A program made the position numbers and the translations under genes. Under the pieces are notes generated by a model. That model was given only the letters and a program-made list of their open reading frames with translations, ran no database searches and had not been told where the DNA came from. From Calditrichia bacterium (lineage in GTDB: Bacteria > Calditrichota > Calditrichia > RBG-13-44-9 > J075), in the NCBI GenBank assembly GCA_028284905.1, contig JANQQU010000015.1:62001-126000 (forward strand): a stretch of DNA of 64,000 bases, in the 5' to 3' direction. Every line of letters begins with the position of its first letter. Within the stretch, counting starts at the first letter, position 1. Positions 8,064 through 16,364 of this stretch are shown here, one piece after another.

Positions 8064-10196
8064 ATGATTGAGCTGCCGAAGGGCTGTGCCTCCGCATATC
8101 CATTGAGAAATGGATCTTATAAATTACGCGTAACGCTTGACAAATTACCAGAGTCATCTTTTCAGGGCACTTTACGCATCGATAAATCTCTCGATGAAAA
8201 GTATTTCATCAGCGGAGATTTATATAAAAAACGCACGAAGGGTATTAAAAAACGGAGTAAAAAGAAAGCGCCGTTATTACATCCGAATCCCAAGAAACGA
8301 ATACCAATTTACCCGATTGCAAACTACACTTTTTACCTTAGTGTGTCTGACATTAGGGACGCTACTGAAGATTCTCCAGACGTAAAATTTGATTTTGCGC
8401 TTTACGAGTTCGATCATATCCATTGCTTTTCTCCCCAACAAGATAACACTGCCCCATCAACCTGGCGCCTTGTTGGCAATTATACGGCTTTATTCACCCC
8501 AAATACCAAGAGAGGAAAGTTATTTTCGGACAACAGCTATGCAAATGGTATCATTCTTAGCAGGAGCGGTGCGTCAGCCGGAAAAATTGGGATAATGAGA
8601 ACTTCCGATTATTTACGAAGAGCCATCATTGAAATAGATAAGGAAGACTACACATTCTTTCCTTACCACAATGGTTCTGGTAGAGACTGGCACGACGTTT
8701 TTAATCAATTTGGGTGGGATGTTACCTTACTCGCCAGCGAATCGAAAGTTCAGAAAAAACATGATAACGCCTGGAGTCTTGGAGAGCTCCATCAGTTTGT
8801 TATGAATAATAGAGACATTGCGAATCTTGATCGCGCCTGGTGTTATCATTTGCTTTGTGTAAGAAGCTTGGAAAATTCATCCCGGGGAATTATGTATGAT
8901 TTCCGCATCGGAGATGACAATTCCAATGACCCCAACAATATTCCCCGTGAAGGTGCAGCAATTGTTTCCCCCATCGTAGATGAGAAGCGTCCACCTGCGC
9001 TGAAAAAATTCAGTGAGGATACCGCCTTCTACTTTCGTACTGCTTTGCATGAGGTAGGGCATGCAATGGGACTTGGTCATAACAAATCCGGCCTCAGTTT
9101 TATGCGGCCGACAAACCATGTGACAAGGGAAGCAGATTCTCCGAAAAAAATAAACTGGAATTTTTCAGTTGAAGATCAGTTTCACTTAAAGCATCTGCCG
9201 GATATTCGGGTCCGCCCCGGAGGCATCCCCTACGATGTATTAAAATCGAATGGGAATAGCAATATGCCAATGGACAGTTCATCACACAAACACGAAGCGG
9301 CCAGTAGTGATCATGGCCTGAGAATAAAATTAGAACCACAGCTGAAAGAATATCCCGCAGGAGCGCCAATACGGGTAAACCTTGAAATAATTAATCAGTC
9401 AACAACCGCAAACGAAGCTGAAGTTCCGTCATACCTGCAGTTACATTCAGGCTTAATGAAAGGCATGGTCCAGGCAGCAGCGGAGAAAGATGATTCTGCC
9501 CCAATGGTCATTCAACAGGTCTTATATTTTGCAGATGAAGACAGTTGGGAAAAACTGCCCGCTAGTGCCAGCAAGATTCACTCCTTCACATTGTTAAACA
9601 GCGGCGATCGATTACTCTTTTCCAACCCTGGAGAATACAAACTCGCGATAGAACTATCCTGGTCCAGCAATGACGGGCGCGTTTACCGAGTGCCGGCAAA
9701 TACATCTATTACCATTGCTCCAGTTTCTTCACAAGCAGAGAAGCATACCCTACTTATTAAAGAAATCTCCGACACTCCGGAATTGTTTTTATTACTGGCA
9801 TTAGGGGGAGGAGATCACCTCCGCAAGGGAATTCGATTATTAAACCGATTGCTGAAGTTCCCGCTTCTGGCACCGCACTATTCCCTTCTAAAAGCCCGGC
9901 AAATTGGCAATGACTTCTTTGCACGAAAGGGGAACTTTAAACGGATGTACAAAAGCGTTATGCAGGAAAGCTTGATGGGGATTAGCGAGATACGGGACAT
10001 TCTTAATTTAATAAAGCCGAGTGTCGTGGCACAAAAAGATTTCCCGAAGGCAAGTTTACTGCTCAATCATTTAGTCAAAAAAGTTGATGCTATGCGCACA
10101 TGGGCGACATATACCCAGGATTTAGATGCGCTTAGTACTAAGATTCGGGAGAAGGAGCAACAATTCACTGATCATTCCATCAATAAAATACCATAA
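8064..10196 (+). CDS. Matrixin-like zinc metalloprotease without signal peptide
   Basis: The zinc site HEVGHAMGLGH (HExxHxxGxxH, first His near residue 329 of 710) with a downstream Met in GLSFMRPT is the metzincin/matrixin signature, so zinc-dependent endopeptidase activity is expected. The first 320 residues and the last 280 do not match a domain I know. A region near residues 425-560 looks like an Ig-type fold (IRVNLEIINQS, YKLAIELSWSS), and the C-terminus is helical and basic. No signal peptide or lipobox is visible, which is unusual for this family. The ATG at 8064 has GGAG six bases upstream. An ATG at 8052 would add four residues. It probably forms an operon with 7643-7984 and lies 47 bp before the propeller phosphatase gene. 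Confidence 0.8.
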   Translation: MIELPKGCASAYPLRNGSYKLRVTLDKLPESSFQGTLRIDKSLDEKYFISGDLYKKRTKGIKKRSKKKAPLLHPNPKKRIPIYPIANYTFYLSVSDIRDATEDSPDVKFDFALYEFDHIHCFSPQQDNTAPSTWRLVGNYTALFTPNTKRGKLFSDNSYANGIILSRSGASAGKIGIMRTSDYLRRAIIEIDKEDYTFFPYHNGSGRDWHDVFNQFGWDVTLLASESKVQKKHDNAWSLGELHQFVMNNRDIANLDRAWCYHLLCVRSLENSSRGIMYDFRIGDDNSNDPNNIPREGAAIVSPIVDEKRPPALKKFSEDTAFYFRTALHEVGHAMGLGHNKSGLSFMRPTNHVTREADSPKKINWNFSVEDQFHLKHLPDIRVRPGGIPYDVLKSNGNSNMPMDSSSHKHEAASSDHGLRIKLEPQLKEYPAGAPIRVNLEIINQSTTANEAEVPSYLQLHSGLMKGMVQAAAEKDDSAPMVIQQVLYFADEDSWEKLPASASKIHSFTLLNSGDRLLFSNPGEYKLAIELSWSSNDGRVYRVPANTSITIAPVSSQAEKHTLLIKEISDTPELFLLLALGGGDHLRKGIRLLNRLLKFPLLAPHYSLLKARQIGNDFFARKGNFKRMYKSVMQESLMGISEIRDILNLIKPSVVAQKDFPKASLLLNHLVKKVDAMRTWATYTQDLDALSTKIREKEQQFTDHSINKIP

Positions 10197-10243
10197 TTGT
10201 TGTTTGGAAAACCCGTTATTATTTATAGGAAGCCTGTATTTAA

Positions 10244-13200
10244 ATGAAAGCTATTATATCAATACAAATCTTGATTTTCTTCTGCTTACTAATTGCCAGC
10301 AATGGTCTTATTAGCCAAGATGCAATTCAGTCCCCACCAAATTGGGAAAAAGGTGTTCCGCTAATCGAGAATTACTCCCAACAGGATTATTGGGGCTCGA
10401 AAAAAATTGCCCAACCGCAAAGCTGGAGTATTACCCAGGATCGAAACGGCATGATATATTTCGCCAACCAGGGCACTATACTTCAATATGACGGACGGGA
10501 GTGGCGGTCATTGAGTGATTCTGTTAACACCACCCGTTCTATTGCCAGCGACCAAAAGGGCAAGATTTTTGTTGGAGGCGTTAATAACTTTGGATATTTC
10601 GCAGCTGATTCTTCCGGTAAATTGGTCTACAACTCGCTATCAGAAAACCTTGACATTACTTCCCAAAAATTTGATAAAGTTTGGAAAATTGTAGTCTTAG
10701 AGAACAGGGTTTATTTCCTCACTTCAGCGGTTTTGTTCGAATGGGATTATTCGCAATTGAAGCAATATATGCCCAAGACAAAGTTTCATAACGCATTTGA
10801 TGTTCGCGGCGATTTGTTTGTAACCGATCGGGGGATAGGATTAAAGCAATTAAATGATAGCTTGTTGTCATTAGTTGCCGGCGGAGAAGCGTTTGCCGGC
10901 CAAAAAGTATATGCGATCTTTCCGATTACTGACACATCCGAGCTAATTATAACGCGAGAACAAGGAATTTTCATTCGTAATGAAAAGAACGTTAGCAGCT
11001 TTGGCTCTTCTTTGGTACAAAACTATCTTGTCCAGAACAGAGTTTCCGGTGGTTGTCAACTGGCAGATGGCAATTTCGCATTTTCCACTTTAAACGGTGG
11101 CATTGTTGTCATGGACCCACAGGGCAAAATTCAACGGTTAATCACAAAATCCGATGGATTAAAAGAGAACAATGTCAAATTTATTTTCCCTGATCGGGAG
11201 CAGGGTTTGTGGGCGGCGCTTAGCACCGGCATTTCCCGGATTGAAATTCCTGGCCCTATTTCAGTTATCGACGAACGCCTGGGGCTGGAGGGCATTCCGC
11301 AAAGCATTATCCGACATCAGGAGAAATTAGTTGTCGCGACAACTGTCGGGATTTTCACATGTATTGCCTCTGAAGTTAATGAAAAGCCCTGGCAAAGAAT
11401 TGCCCCCAATATTGGCACCACCTGGCATTTGATATCCGATGATGACTTTTTGATCGCAGCCACACAAAACGGTATTTACCAAATTCGAGGCAAGCAACTC
11501 AAGCTGCTTTATCCCGCGCCTTGTTTTCGAATGCTTAAATCGAGCATTGATACCAGGCGAATTTACGCCGGTACTCTCGGTGGGTTTATTAGCTTTTACC
11601 GAAATGAGCAGTCCTGGGAAAAGGAAGACTTCCATATTGACGGTGCCTTTCCAACCAGAACAATTGTAGAAAATAACCAGGGCGATATTTGGTATGGCAT
11701 ACCGAATCAGGGTCCATTCAAAATTGCTTTAGCAGATAGTAGTTCAAAATTAAATTTCGACAATCCGAAAATAATATCGCTTCGGGATAATCATGCCTTG
11801 GCTGGTAGTGAGTTTAATGTCTTTAAAAACAATAATATTATCCGCCTGGCAACAGCAACGATGCTTTATCGCATCATAGATGAAACTCCCCCACGCTTAC
11901 TAGCGGATTCCGCTTTCGGCACAAAATTTATAAATGGTAAAGATTATATTTTTCGCCTGGAAACAGATCCTGCAAACAACATTTGGATTCATGCCAACAA
12001 CGAAACAATGTTTGCTGAACTACAAAACGACGGTAGTTTTTCAATTCATGACAAAGATCTAATGCGAATCCCGGAAGCCCAGATAAATGCCCTGCTCCCC
12101 GAAAAAGATGGGTTAGTTTGGCTAGGCGGTAGAGATGGTATTTTCCGTTACGATACAAAAAGCCAAAAAGATATTACGCAAGCACCGCCAACACTCATCC
12201 GTAGAATTTCAGTTTCTGGCGATTCATTATTCTATTCCGGTAATTCAAACCTGGGATTAACGCCTCCGCAACTTATACTTCCGGAAGCGCAAAGCATGGT
12301 TCGATTCGAATATGCCCTGCCCAGTTTTGATAATGCGCCGGCGAATCAATATCGTGTGTTTTTGGAAGGTTTTGACAATGACTGGTCGGACTGGAGCAGT
12401 GAGTCATATAAGGAATATAGCCAGCTACCGAATGGGGATTTTAACTTTCGCGTGCAGGCAAGGAACATTTATCAAACGATTGCAAAGGAAAGAAATTTCA
12501 GTTTTACTATCACACCCCATATATACAAAACATGGTGGTTCCTAACAATTACATTCATCTTTGCTTCAACTGCAATCGCATTAGTAGTGGCTCGCTATAC
12601 TCGGAATAGAACTCATCGATTTTACGTGCAGAAAGAGCTTGAGACGGCTAAATCTTTCCAACAAATATTATTACCACAAGAACCGCTGAAGATTCCCGGA
12701 TATGATATTTTTGGAAAATGCCACATCGCCTATGATGTTGGAGGGGATCATTATGATTTTTTCTGGCTGGACGAAGACGAAAAGACTGAATTGATTGTTT
12801 GTGTCGTTGATGTGGAAGGCAAAAGAATGGATGGTGCAATGTATTCTGTGTTAATCAATGGGATGATTAATATGGCCTTTCATTCTGATCCGGGGCAGAC
12901 CCTTCCGGTTATCTATAAAAACATAAACAACTCTCTGCTAAACTTTAAATATGGACATTCAATTTCGCTATTGCTTGGCAAGTTGGATATTAAAACGGGT
13001 CAATTTGTTTATTGCAATGCCGGTTGCCCCTCACCTGTAATAAAATATGATGATCAATTACGCCCGATTCAAACAACCAATGATCGTTATCGACCAGCCT
13101 TAGGAAAAATTTATGGAATGGAATATCCGCAAAATAAATGCGTGATCAAAAAAGGAGAGATTTTATTTTTATTTTCGGATGGCCTTACTGAAATCAAACC

Positions 13201-13369
13201 ACCGGCCGGCGAAAAAAACGCCAATCCTATTAAACAGATTCTAAAAAATCTGCAAACAAATTTACCGGCAAGCGAAATGTCTTCAAACATTTTTCAGGAA
13301 GTAAGCAAATATGAAAGTATAGAACCAAATCAAGATGATAAAACCTTGATTGTCATTAAACGGGATTAA
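10244..13369 (+). CDS. Propeller-sensor SpoIIE-type PP2C phosphatase
   Basis: This 1041-residue membrane protein has a signal peptide or anchor (residues 1-22) and a periplasmic beta-propeller sensor of the two-component-propeller type. A Y_Y_Y-like domain covers about 665-755 (QYRVFLEGFDNDWSDW), and one membrane helix lies near 763-783. The cytoplasmic SpoIIE/PP2C domain starts with the linker AKSFQQILLPQEPLKIPGYD. Metal-binding acidic motifs are VGGDHYDFF near 833, VVDVEGKRMDGAM, LFSDGLTE and a terminal QDDKT. SpoIIE-type phosphatases remove phosphate from the Ser of STAS partner proteins. A STAS gene lies 22 bp away, convergent, and its operon also encodes an RsbW-like HATPase domain. This is the probable input of that partner switch. 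Confidence 0.9.
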   Translation: MKAIISIQILIFFCLLIASNGLISQDAIQSPPNWEKGVPLIENYSQQDYWGSKKIAQPQSWSITQDRNGMIYFANQGTILQYDGREWRSLSDSVNTTRSIASDQKGKIFVGGVNNFGYFAADSSGKLVYNSLSENLDITSQKFDKVWKIVVLENRVYFLTSAVLFEWDYSQLKQYMPKTKFHNAFDVRGDLFVTDRGIGLKQLNDSLLSLVAGGEAFAGQKVYAIFPITDTSELIITREQGIFIRNEKNVSSFGSSLVQNYLVQNRVSGGCQLADGNFAFSTLNGGIVVMDPQGKIQRLITKSDGLKENNVKFIFPDREQGLWAALSTGISRIEIPGPISVIDERLGLEGIPQSIIRHQEKLVVATTVGIFTCIASEVNEKPWQRIAPNIGTTWHLISDDDFLIAATQNGIYQIRGKQLKLLYPAPCFRMLKSSIDTRRIYAGTLGGFISFYRNEQSWEKEDFHIDGAFPTRTIVENNQGDIWYGIPNQGPFKIALADSSSKLNFDNPKIISLRDNHALAGSEFNVFKNNNIIRLATATMLYRIIDETPPRLLADSAFGTKFINGKDYIFRLETDPANNIWIHANNETMFAELQNDGSFSIHDKDLMRIPEAQINALLPEKDGLVWLGGRDGIFRYDTKSQKDITQAPPTLIRRISVSGDSLFYSGNSNLGLTPPQLILPEAQSMVRFEYALPSFDNAPANQYRVFLEGFDNDWSDWSSESYKEYSQLPNGDFNFRVQARNIYQTIAKERNFSFTITPHIYKTWWFLTITFIFASTAIALVVARYTRNRTHRFYVQKELETAKSFQQILLPQEPLKIPGYDIFGKCHIAYDVGGDHYDFFWLDEDEKTELIVCVVDVEGKRMDGAMYSVLINGMINMAFHSDPGQTLPVIYKNINNSLLNFKYGHSISLLLGKLDIKTGQFVYCNAGCPSPVIKYDDQLRPIQTTNDRYRPALGKIYGMEYPQNKCVIKKGEILFLFSDGLTEIKPPAGEKNANPIKQILKNLQTNLPASEMSSNIFQEVSKYESIEPNQDDKTLIVIKRD

Positions 13370-13391
13370 AGTTTTCAACAAAAAAGATAGA

Positions 13392-13751
13392 TTATTCGGA
13401 ATGTTTTGAAAGCGCATCCAATGCATCTTTTTCTTCTTTGTAGATTCGGCCTTCGCAAAGAAAGAGAATTCCGGTATCCCGGCACATGTCTTCCACCATC
13501 ATCTCGCGAACACAGCAAATTGCCAGGGACTGACCATGCTTGTTAAGGAAGTTGTATAATTCCAGTATGGCGGCTGCCCCATGACTATTGATTAATTCCA
13601 CTTTTTCCATATTCAAGAGAAATGTTTTCGGAGCGTCCGCCCAACCGTTTTCAATATTACTTATTAAACTTTGTTTGAAACTAAGATTTATATAGTCCGG
13701 TGGATAAATGACTAAGACGTCTCCTTTGGCTTCAGAAACGAGTTTTTTCAT
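13392..13751 (-). CDS. STAS-domain anti-sigma-factor-antagonist-like protein
   Basis: The 119-residue protein is one STAS domain. The motif VELINSHGAAAILEL aligns with the DSSG/DSTG loop of SpoIIAA and RsbV, and Ser56 falls on their phosphorylated Ser. The preceding Asp is Asn here. The protein presumably switches between phosphorylated and free forms through the kinase domain encoded just upstream and the SpoIIE phosphatase encoded convergently. GGAGGG lies four bases before the ATG, and only 11 bp separate it from the upstream sigma-54 activator gene, so the two form an operon. No classical anti-sigma or sigma factor gene is next to it, which points to the fused HATPase domain of the activator as partner. 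Confidence 0.85.
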   Translation of the reverse strand: MKKLVSEAKGDVLVIYPPDYINLSFKQSLISNIENGWADAPKTFLLNMEKVELINSHGAAAILELYNFLNKHGQSLAICCVREMMVEDMCRDTGILFLCEGRIYKEEKDALDALSKHSE

Positions 13752-13762
13752 CTAGCCCTCCA

Positions 13763-15589
13763 TTAGTTTCGATTAATAGCCATGATTATTTTTGTGCCGG
13801 CATTACCCGAATCAATTTTTACATCGTCCATCGACTTATTAATAATATGTAACCCCCACCCTCTTGTTTCTCCGTTTTTTACCTTCTCTTCGATGCTTTT
13901 AATTGGCTTAATTTTCGTTTGGTCGAAACCAACGCCCTCATCCTCCACGGTAATTTTAAATTTTCGCGGGGTGACGAGGAAGTGCAATTTAATTTTTCCA
14001 TTACTATCTTCGCTATGTTCTACAGCATTTATAATAGCCTCTATAATAGATCTCTTAACGGCAACGGCTTGTTTTTTGGAAAGCTTTGCATCTAAAATTA
14101 ATTCTTCAGCTTCTTTCAATGCTTTGAGCTCCGCTCGTTCTTCCATCGGCAATGTAAGCCATTTTTCATTACGAGCTTGCAAATAGCGTTGTAATCGGCG
14201 ATGATCAATCTTCAACAGCCGCATTGTTTCATTCGTTTTGCCACCGGTTTTATCGAAAGCAAATTTAACATATCTGCCGATTGCCTTCTCTAATGGCTCA
14301 ACATTTTCGAAAGTTAATGAATGACCATGTGCCGGATAACGCACTTCTTCCGGTAAATGCTCTACATCGATAAGGTTATTATTGCAAAAGATATAAGCGC
14401 TCTCAATAACATGTTTTAGTTCTCGAACATTGCCCGGCCAAACAGATTTTCGTAACTGCGTTATTGCACGGGGTGTTATGTCTTTAATTTTTTTGGATTT
14501 ATTTTTACTATTTAACACCCGAATAAAATGCCTCGCCAATCGACCAATATCCTCTGTACGCTCCCGCAAGGGTGGAATTTCCAGAGCAACCGTTTTGAGG
14601 CGATAATACAAATCTTCTCTAAATTTTCCAGCTTCGACCTCCACTTTCAAATCTTTATTGGTTGCGGAAATTAATTGAAAGTCTGACTTGTATACTTTAT
14701 TGCTGCCAATAGGAGAATAACTGCCATCTTCTAACACTCTTAAGAGTTTGGATTGTAGTTCGAGAGGCATTTCTCCTATTTCATCGAGGAATAGAGTGCC
14801 GCCATTAGCTGCTGAAATTTTTCCTTCCCGATTATTAATCGCACCCGTAAATGCACCTTTTTCATGCCCAAAAAGCTCACTTTCAATCAAATTTTCCGGC
14901 AGTGCTGCGCAGTTAACAACAATGTAGTTTTTATCTTTTCGAAATCCGTTTTCATAAATTGCCCGGGCGATAATCTCTTTTCCGACGCCACTTTCGCCCT
15001 GGATGAGAACTGTAACATTTAATTCTTGGGCAGTAATAAATTTTACTCTCTCTTTAACCGCTTCAATAGCGACACTCTCGCCTACTATGGCCGGTATATC
15101 CACATCATTAATCTGAGATTTTAACTGCAAATTTTCTGCCAGTAATACAGATCTTTCCAATATGATCGAAGCGGTCGTCGCAAAGGCAGTAAATATGGCT
15201 TTGCTATGCGTAGAAAATACAGCTTCACCGGATTCTATTTGCGGATCAGAAACATATATAGCCCCGGCGACTTGTCCATGCAACCAAAGTGGCGTAGCGA
15301 GTTGAGTTGGTTTCTCAATCATAAAATCGCTATTTGAGGCATCAAATTTTTCCAGCCATGATTTGATTTTTTGTCGATTTATTTTCCTTGAGTCGATATC
15401 ACCAAAAGGGATAAGATCATCTGTTTCCTGTAGATACAAAGCACCACCACTTGCATCTATTGCGGCGATAGTCTCTAAAAGTATACTACGGAGTAGCTTT
15501 TGAGTCGATTCTCCTTGCGCAAATGCAAGCCGAAAAGCCCTGGCCTGATATAACAAAGTTTTTCTTTCGCGATGCATAATAGCTGACAT
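13763..15589 (-). CDS. Sigma-54 activator fused to an RsbW-like HATPase domain
   Basis: Domains in this 608-residue protein: GAF-like sensor (about 15-148); AAA+ sigma-54 activator with Walker A GESGVGKE (198-205), sigma-54 contact loop GAFTGA (245-250), Walker B TLFLDE (265-270), arginine-finger region FREDLYYRL and WPGNVREL (384-391); Fis-type HTH (about 445-471, [19 protein letters not shown]); and a C-terminal HATPase_c domain with N-box [10 protein letters not shown] (517-526), DEGVGF (550-555) and GWGLHII (577-583). The last domain resembles anti-sigma Ser kinases of the RsbW/SpoIIAB type, not His kinases, as no phospho-His domain is present. Activators normally end at the HTH, so this order is unusual. 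GAGGT precedes the ATG by four bases. The STAS gene follows in the operon. It probably activates the nearby -24/-12 promoters, including its own. Confidence 0.9.
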   Translation of the reverse strand: MSAIMHRERKTLLYQARAFRLAFAQGESTQKLLRSILLETIAAIDASGGALYLQETDDLIPFGDIDSRKINRQKIKSWLEKFDASNSDFMIEKPTQLATPLWLHGQVAGAIYVSDPQIESGEAVFSTHSKAIFTAFATTASIILERSVLLAENLQLKSQINDVDIPAIVGESVAIEAVKERVKFITAQELNVTVLIQGESGVGKEIIARAIYENGFRKDKNYIVVNCAALPENLIESELFGHEKGAFTGAINNREGKISAANGGTLFLDEIGEMPLELQSKLLRVLEDGSYSPIGSNKVYKSDFQLISATNKDLKVEVEAGKFREDLYYRLKTVALEIPPLRERTEDIGRLARHFIRVLNSKNKSKKIKDITPRAITQLRKSVWPGNVRELKHVIESAYIFCNNNLIDVEHLPEEVRYPAHGHSLTFENVEPLEKAIGRYVKFAFDKTGGKTNETMRLLKIDHRRLQRYLQARNEKWLTLPMEERAELKALKEAEELILDAKLSKKQAVAVKRSIIEAIINAVEHSEDSNGKIKLHFLVTPRKFKITVEDEGVGFDQTKIKPIKSIEEKVKNGETRGWGLHIINKSMDDVKIDSGNAGTKIIMAINRN

Positions 15590-15723
15590 ATTTACCTCAC
15601 AATCCCAAAATACATGACACTACCATCTCCAGAGCATTTTTCATGGAAGACGGCGTTCACCGTATTTTTCAAATAAAAATATTGATATGAAATGGTTTAT
15701 TTTAATTAGGTAAACATTGAAAA

Positions 15724-15739
15724 TGCAAATAATGTGCCT
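15724..15739 (-). promoter_or_regulatory. Sigma-54 (-24/-12) promoter of the activator-STAS operon
   Basis: Read on the minus strand, AGGCACATTATTTGCA matches the sigma-54 consensus TGGCAC-N5-TTGCA at all key bases except the first T. GG lies at 15738-15737 and GC at 15726-15725, ten bases apart. Transcription would begin near 15713, giving a leader of about 120 nt before the start codon at 15589. It implies sigma-54-dependent autoregulation. Confidence 0.7.
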
Positions 15740-15815
15740 TTCAAAAACGGTAATCAAAATAACATTTCAATCGAATATATATTAATTAAACGACCATGTC
15801 AACGTTCAATTAATA

Positions 15816-15853
15816 GCATTTTGCAAACAGACAAACACAAAAAGATTGCAAAT
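15816..15853. promoter_or_regulatory. Candidate enhancer sites between divergent sigma-54 promoters
   Basis: GCATTTTGCAAAC (15816-15828) and ATTGCAAAT (15845-15853) both recur exactly upstream of the gene at 7643. The first lies about 85 bp from the leftward promoter and about 150 bp from the rightward promoter, normal distances for activator sites. ATGCAAAT also occurs within the leftward promoter and ATGCAATT near 15886, so the region is dense in the motif. Confidence 0.45.
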
Positions 15854-15970
15854 TGCACATACATCAACAGCTAAGCAGTAGTGAAATGCAATTAAACTCA
15901 ACTTTCTCAACCTCCACCAAAACTCCACAAAGCTTTCAAAAACAGGTACTTAAACCAGCCTCGATATTTT

Positions 15971-15986
15971 TGGTATGTCCCTTGCA
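15971..15986 (+). promoter_or_regulatory. Sigma-54 (-24/-12) promoter of the hairpin RNA
   Basis: TGGTATGTCCCTTGCA has GG (15972-15973) and GC (15984-15985) separated by exactly ten bases and a TTGCA -12 element, a good sigma-54 match. Transcription would start near 15997. No open reading frame follows. The downstream region holds three conserved hairpins and a terminator. Confidence 0.75.
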
Positions 15987-16061
15987 TAAAAAGCTAATAA
16001 AAGATAACAGGGAAAAATTAGATTGAAATTAAACAACAACGTAAAGATTAATTCTTACCTT

Positions 16062-16268
16062 CCCTGGCCCTTTCTTCGAGTGGCGGATTGGGCCGGGGAG
16101 GGGTTATAAAAGCAAAAAAGTTTTATCCTAACACTCCTGGCCCTTTCTTCGAGTGGCGGATTGGGCCGGGGGCGTTATTTAAACTGAAAACTTGTAATCC
16201 GGCGGCTTGATGCATTTGCATTGAGGGAGTACCCCGCTCCTTCTTTAGAGTGGCGAGAGGGAGCGGGG
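16062..16268 (+). repeat. Three tandem hairpin repeats
   Basis: Copy 1 pairs 16062-16070 with 16090-16098. Copy 2 pairs 16134-16143 with 16163-16172. Copy 3 pairs 16232-16240 with 16260-16268. Loops are 19 nt in all three. Copies 1 and 2 are nearly identical over about 37 nt. Copy 3 shares the loop core but has different stem bases: one G-C pair became C-G and one C-G became T-A. Spacing between copies is irregular (about 72 and 98 nt), unlike a CRISPR array. Confidence 0.85.
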
Positions 16269-16324
16269 GAAAACATTTTAGTTGAGAAAATATCCCTGTT
16301 GGGGAGAGGTTGAAAAGTGCCCAT

Positions 16325-16364
16325 GTGGCTGTATGATGGCTTTGCCATCTGCAGCCACTTTTTT
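16325..16364 (+). terminator. Rho-independent terminator of the hairpin RNA
   Basis: GTGGCTG (16325-16331) pairs with CAGCCAC (16352-16358), and inside it GATGGC (16335-16340) pairs with GCCATC (16344-16349). A run of six T follows at once. It ends the rightward transcript and may also serve the convergent gene whose stop codon lies at 16363. Confidence 0.85.

Noticed and set aside
10100-10243. Sigma-54 promoter before the propeller phosphatase gene
   Set aside because: GG and GC at ten bases occur only as AGGATTTAGATGCGC inside the preceding gene, without the TGG and TTGC elements.
16062-16268. CRISPR-like tandem repeats
   Set aside because: Only three copies, uneven spacing, strong hairpins with changed stems, and no cas gene nearby. 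A promoter and terminator instead bracket an RNA.
16000-16330. Protein coding in the hairpin region
   Set aside because: No frame combines a start codon, a ribosome site and protein-like composition. Repeat spacing is not a multiple of three between copies 1 and 2, and stem changes preserve pairing instead of residues.
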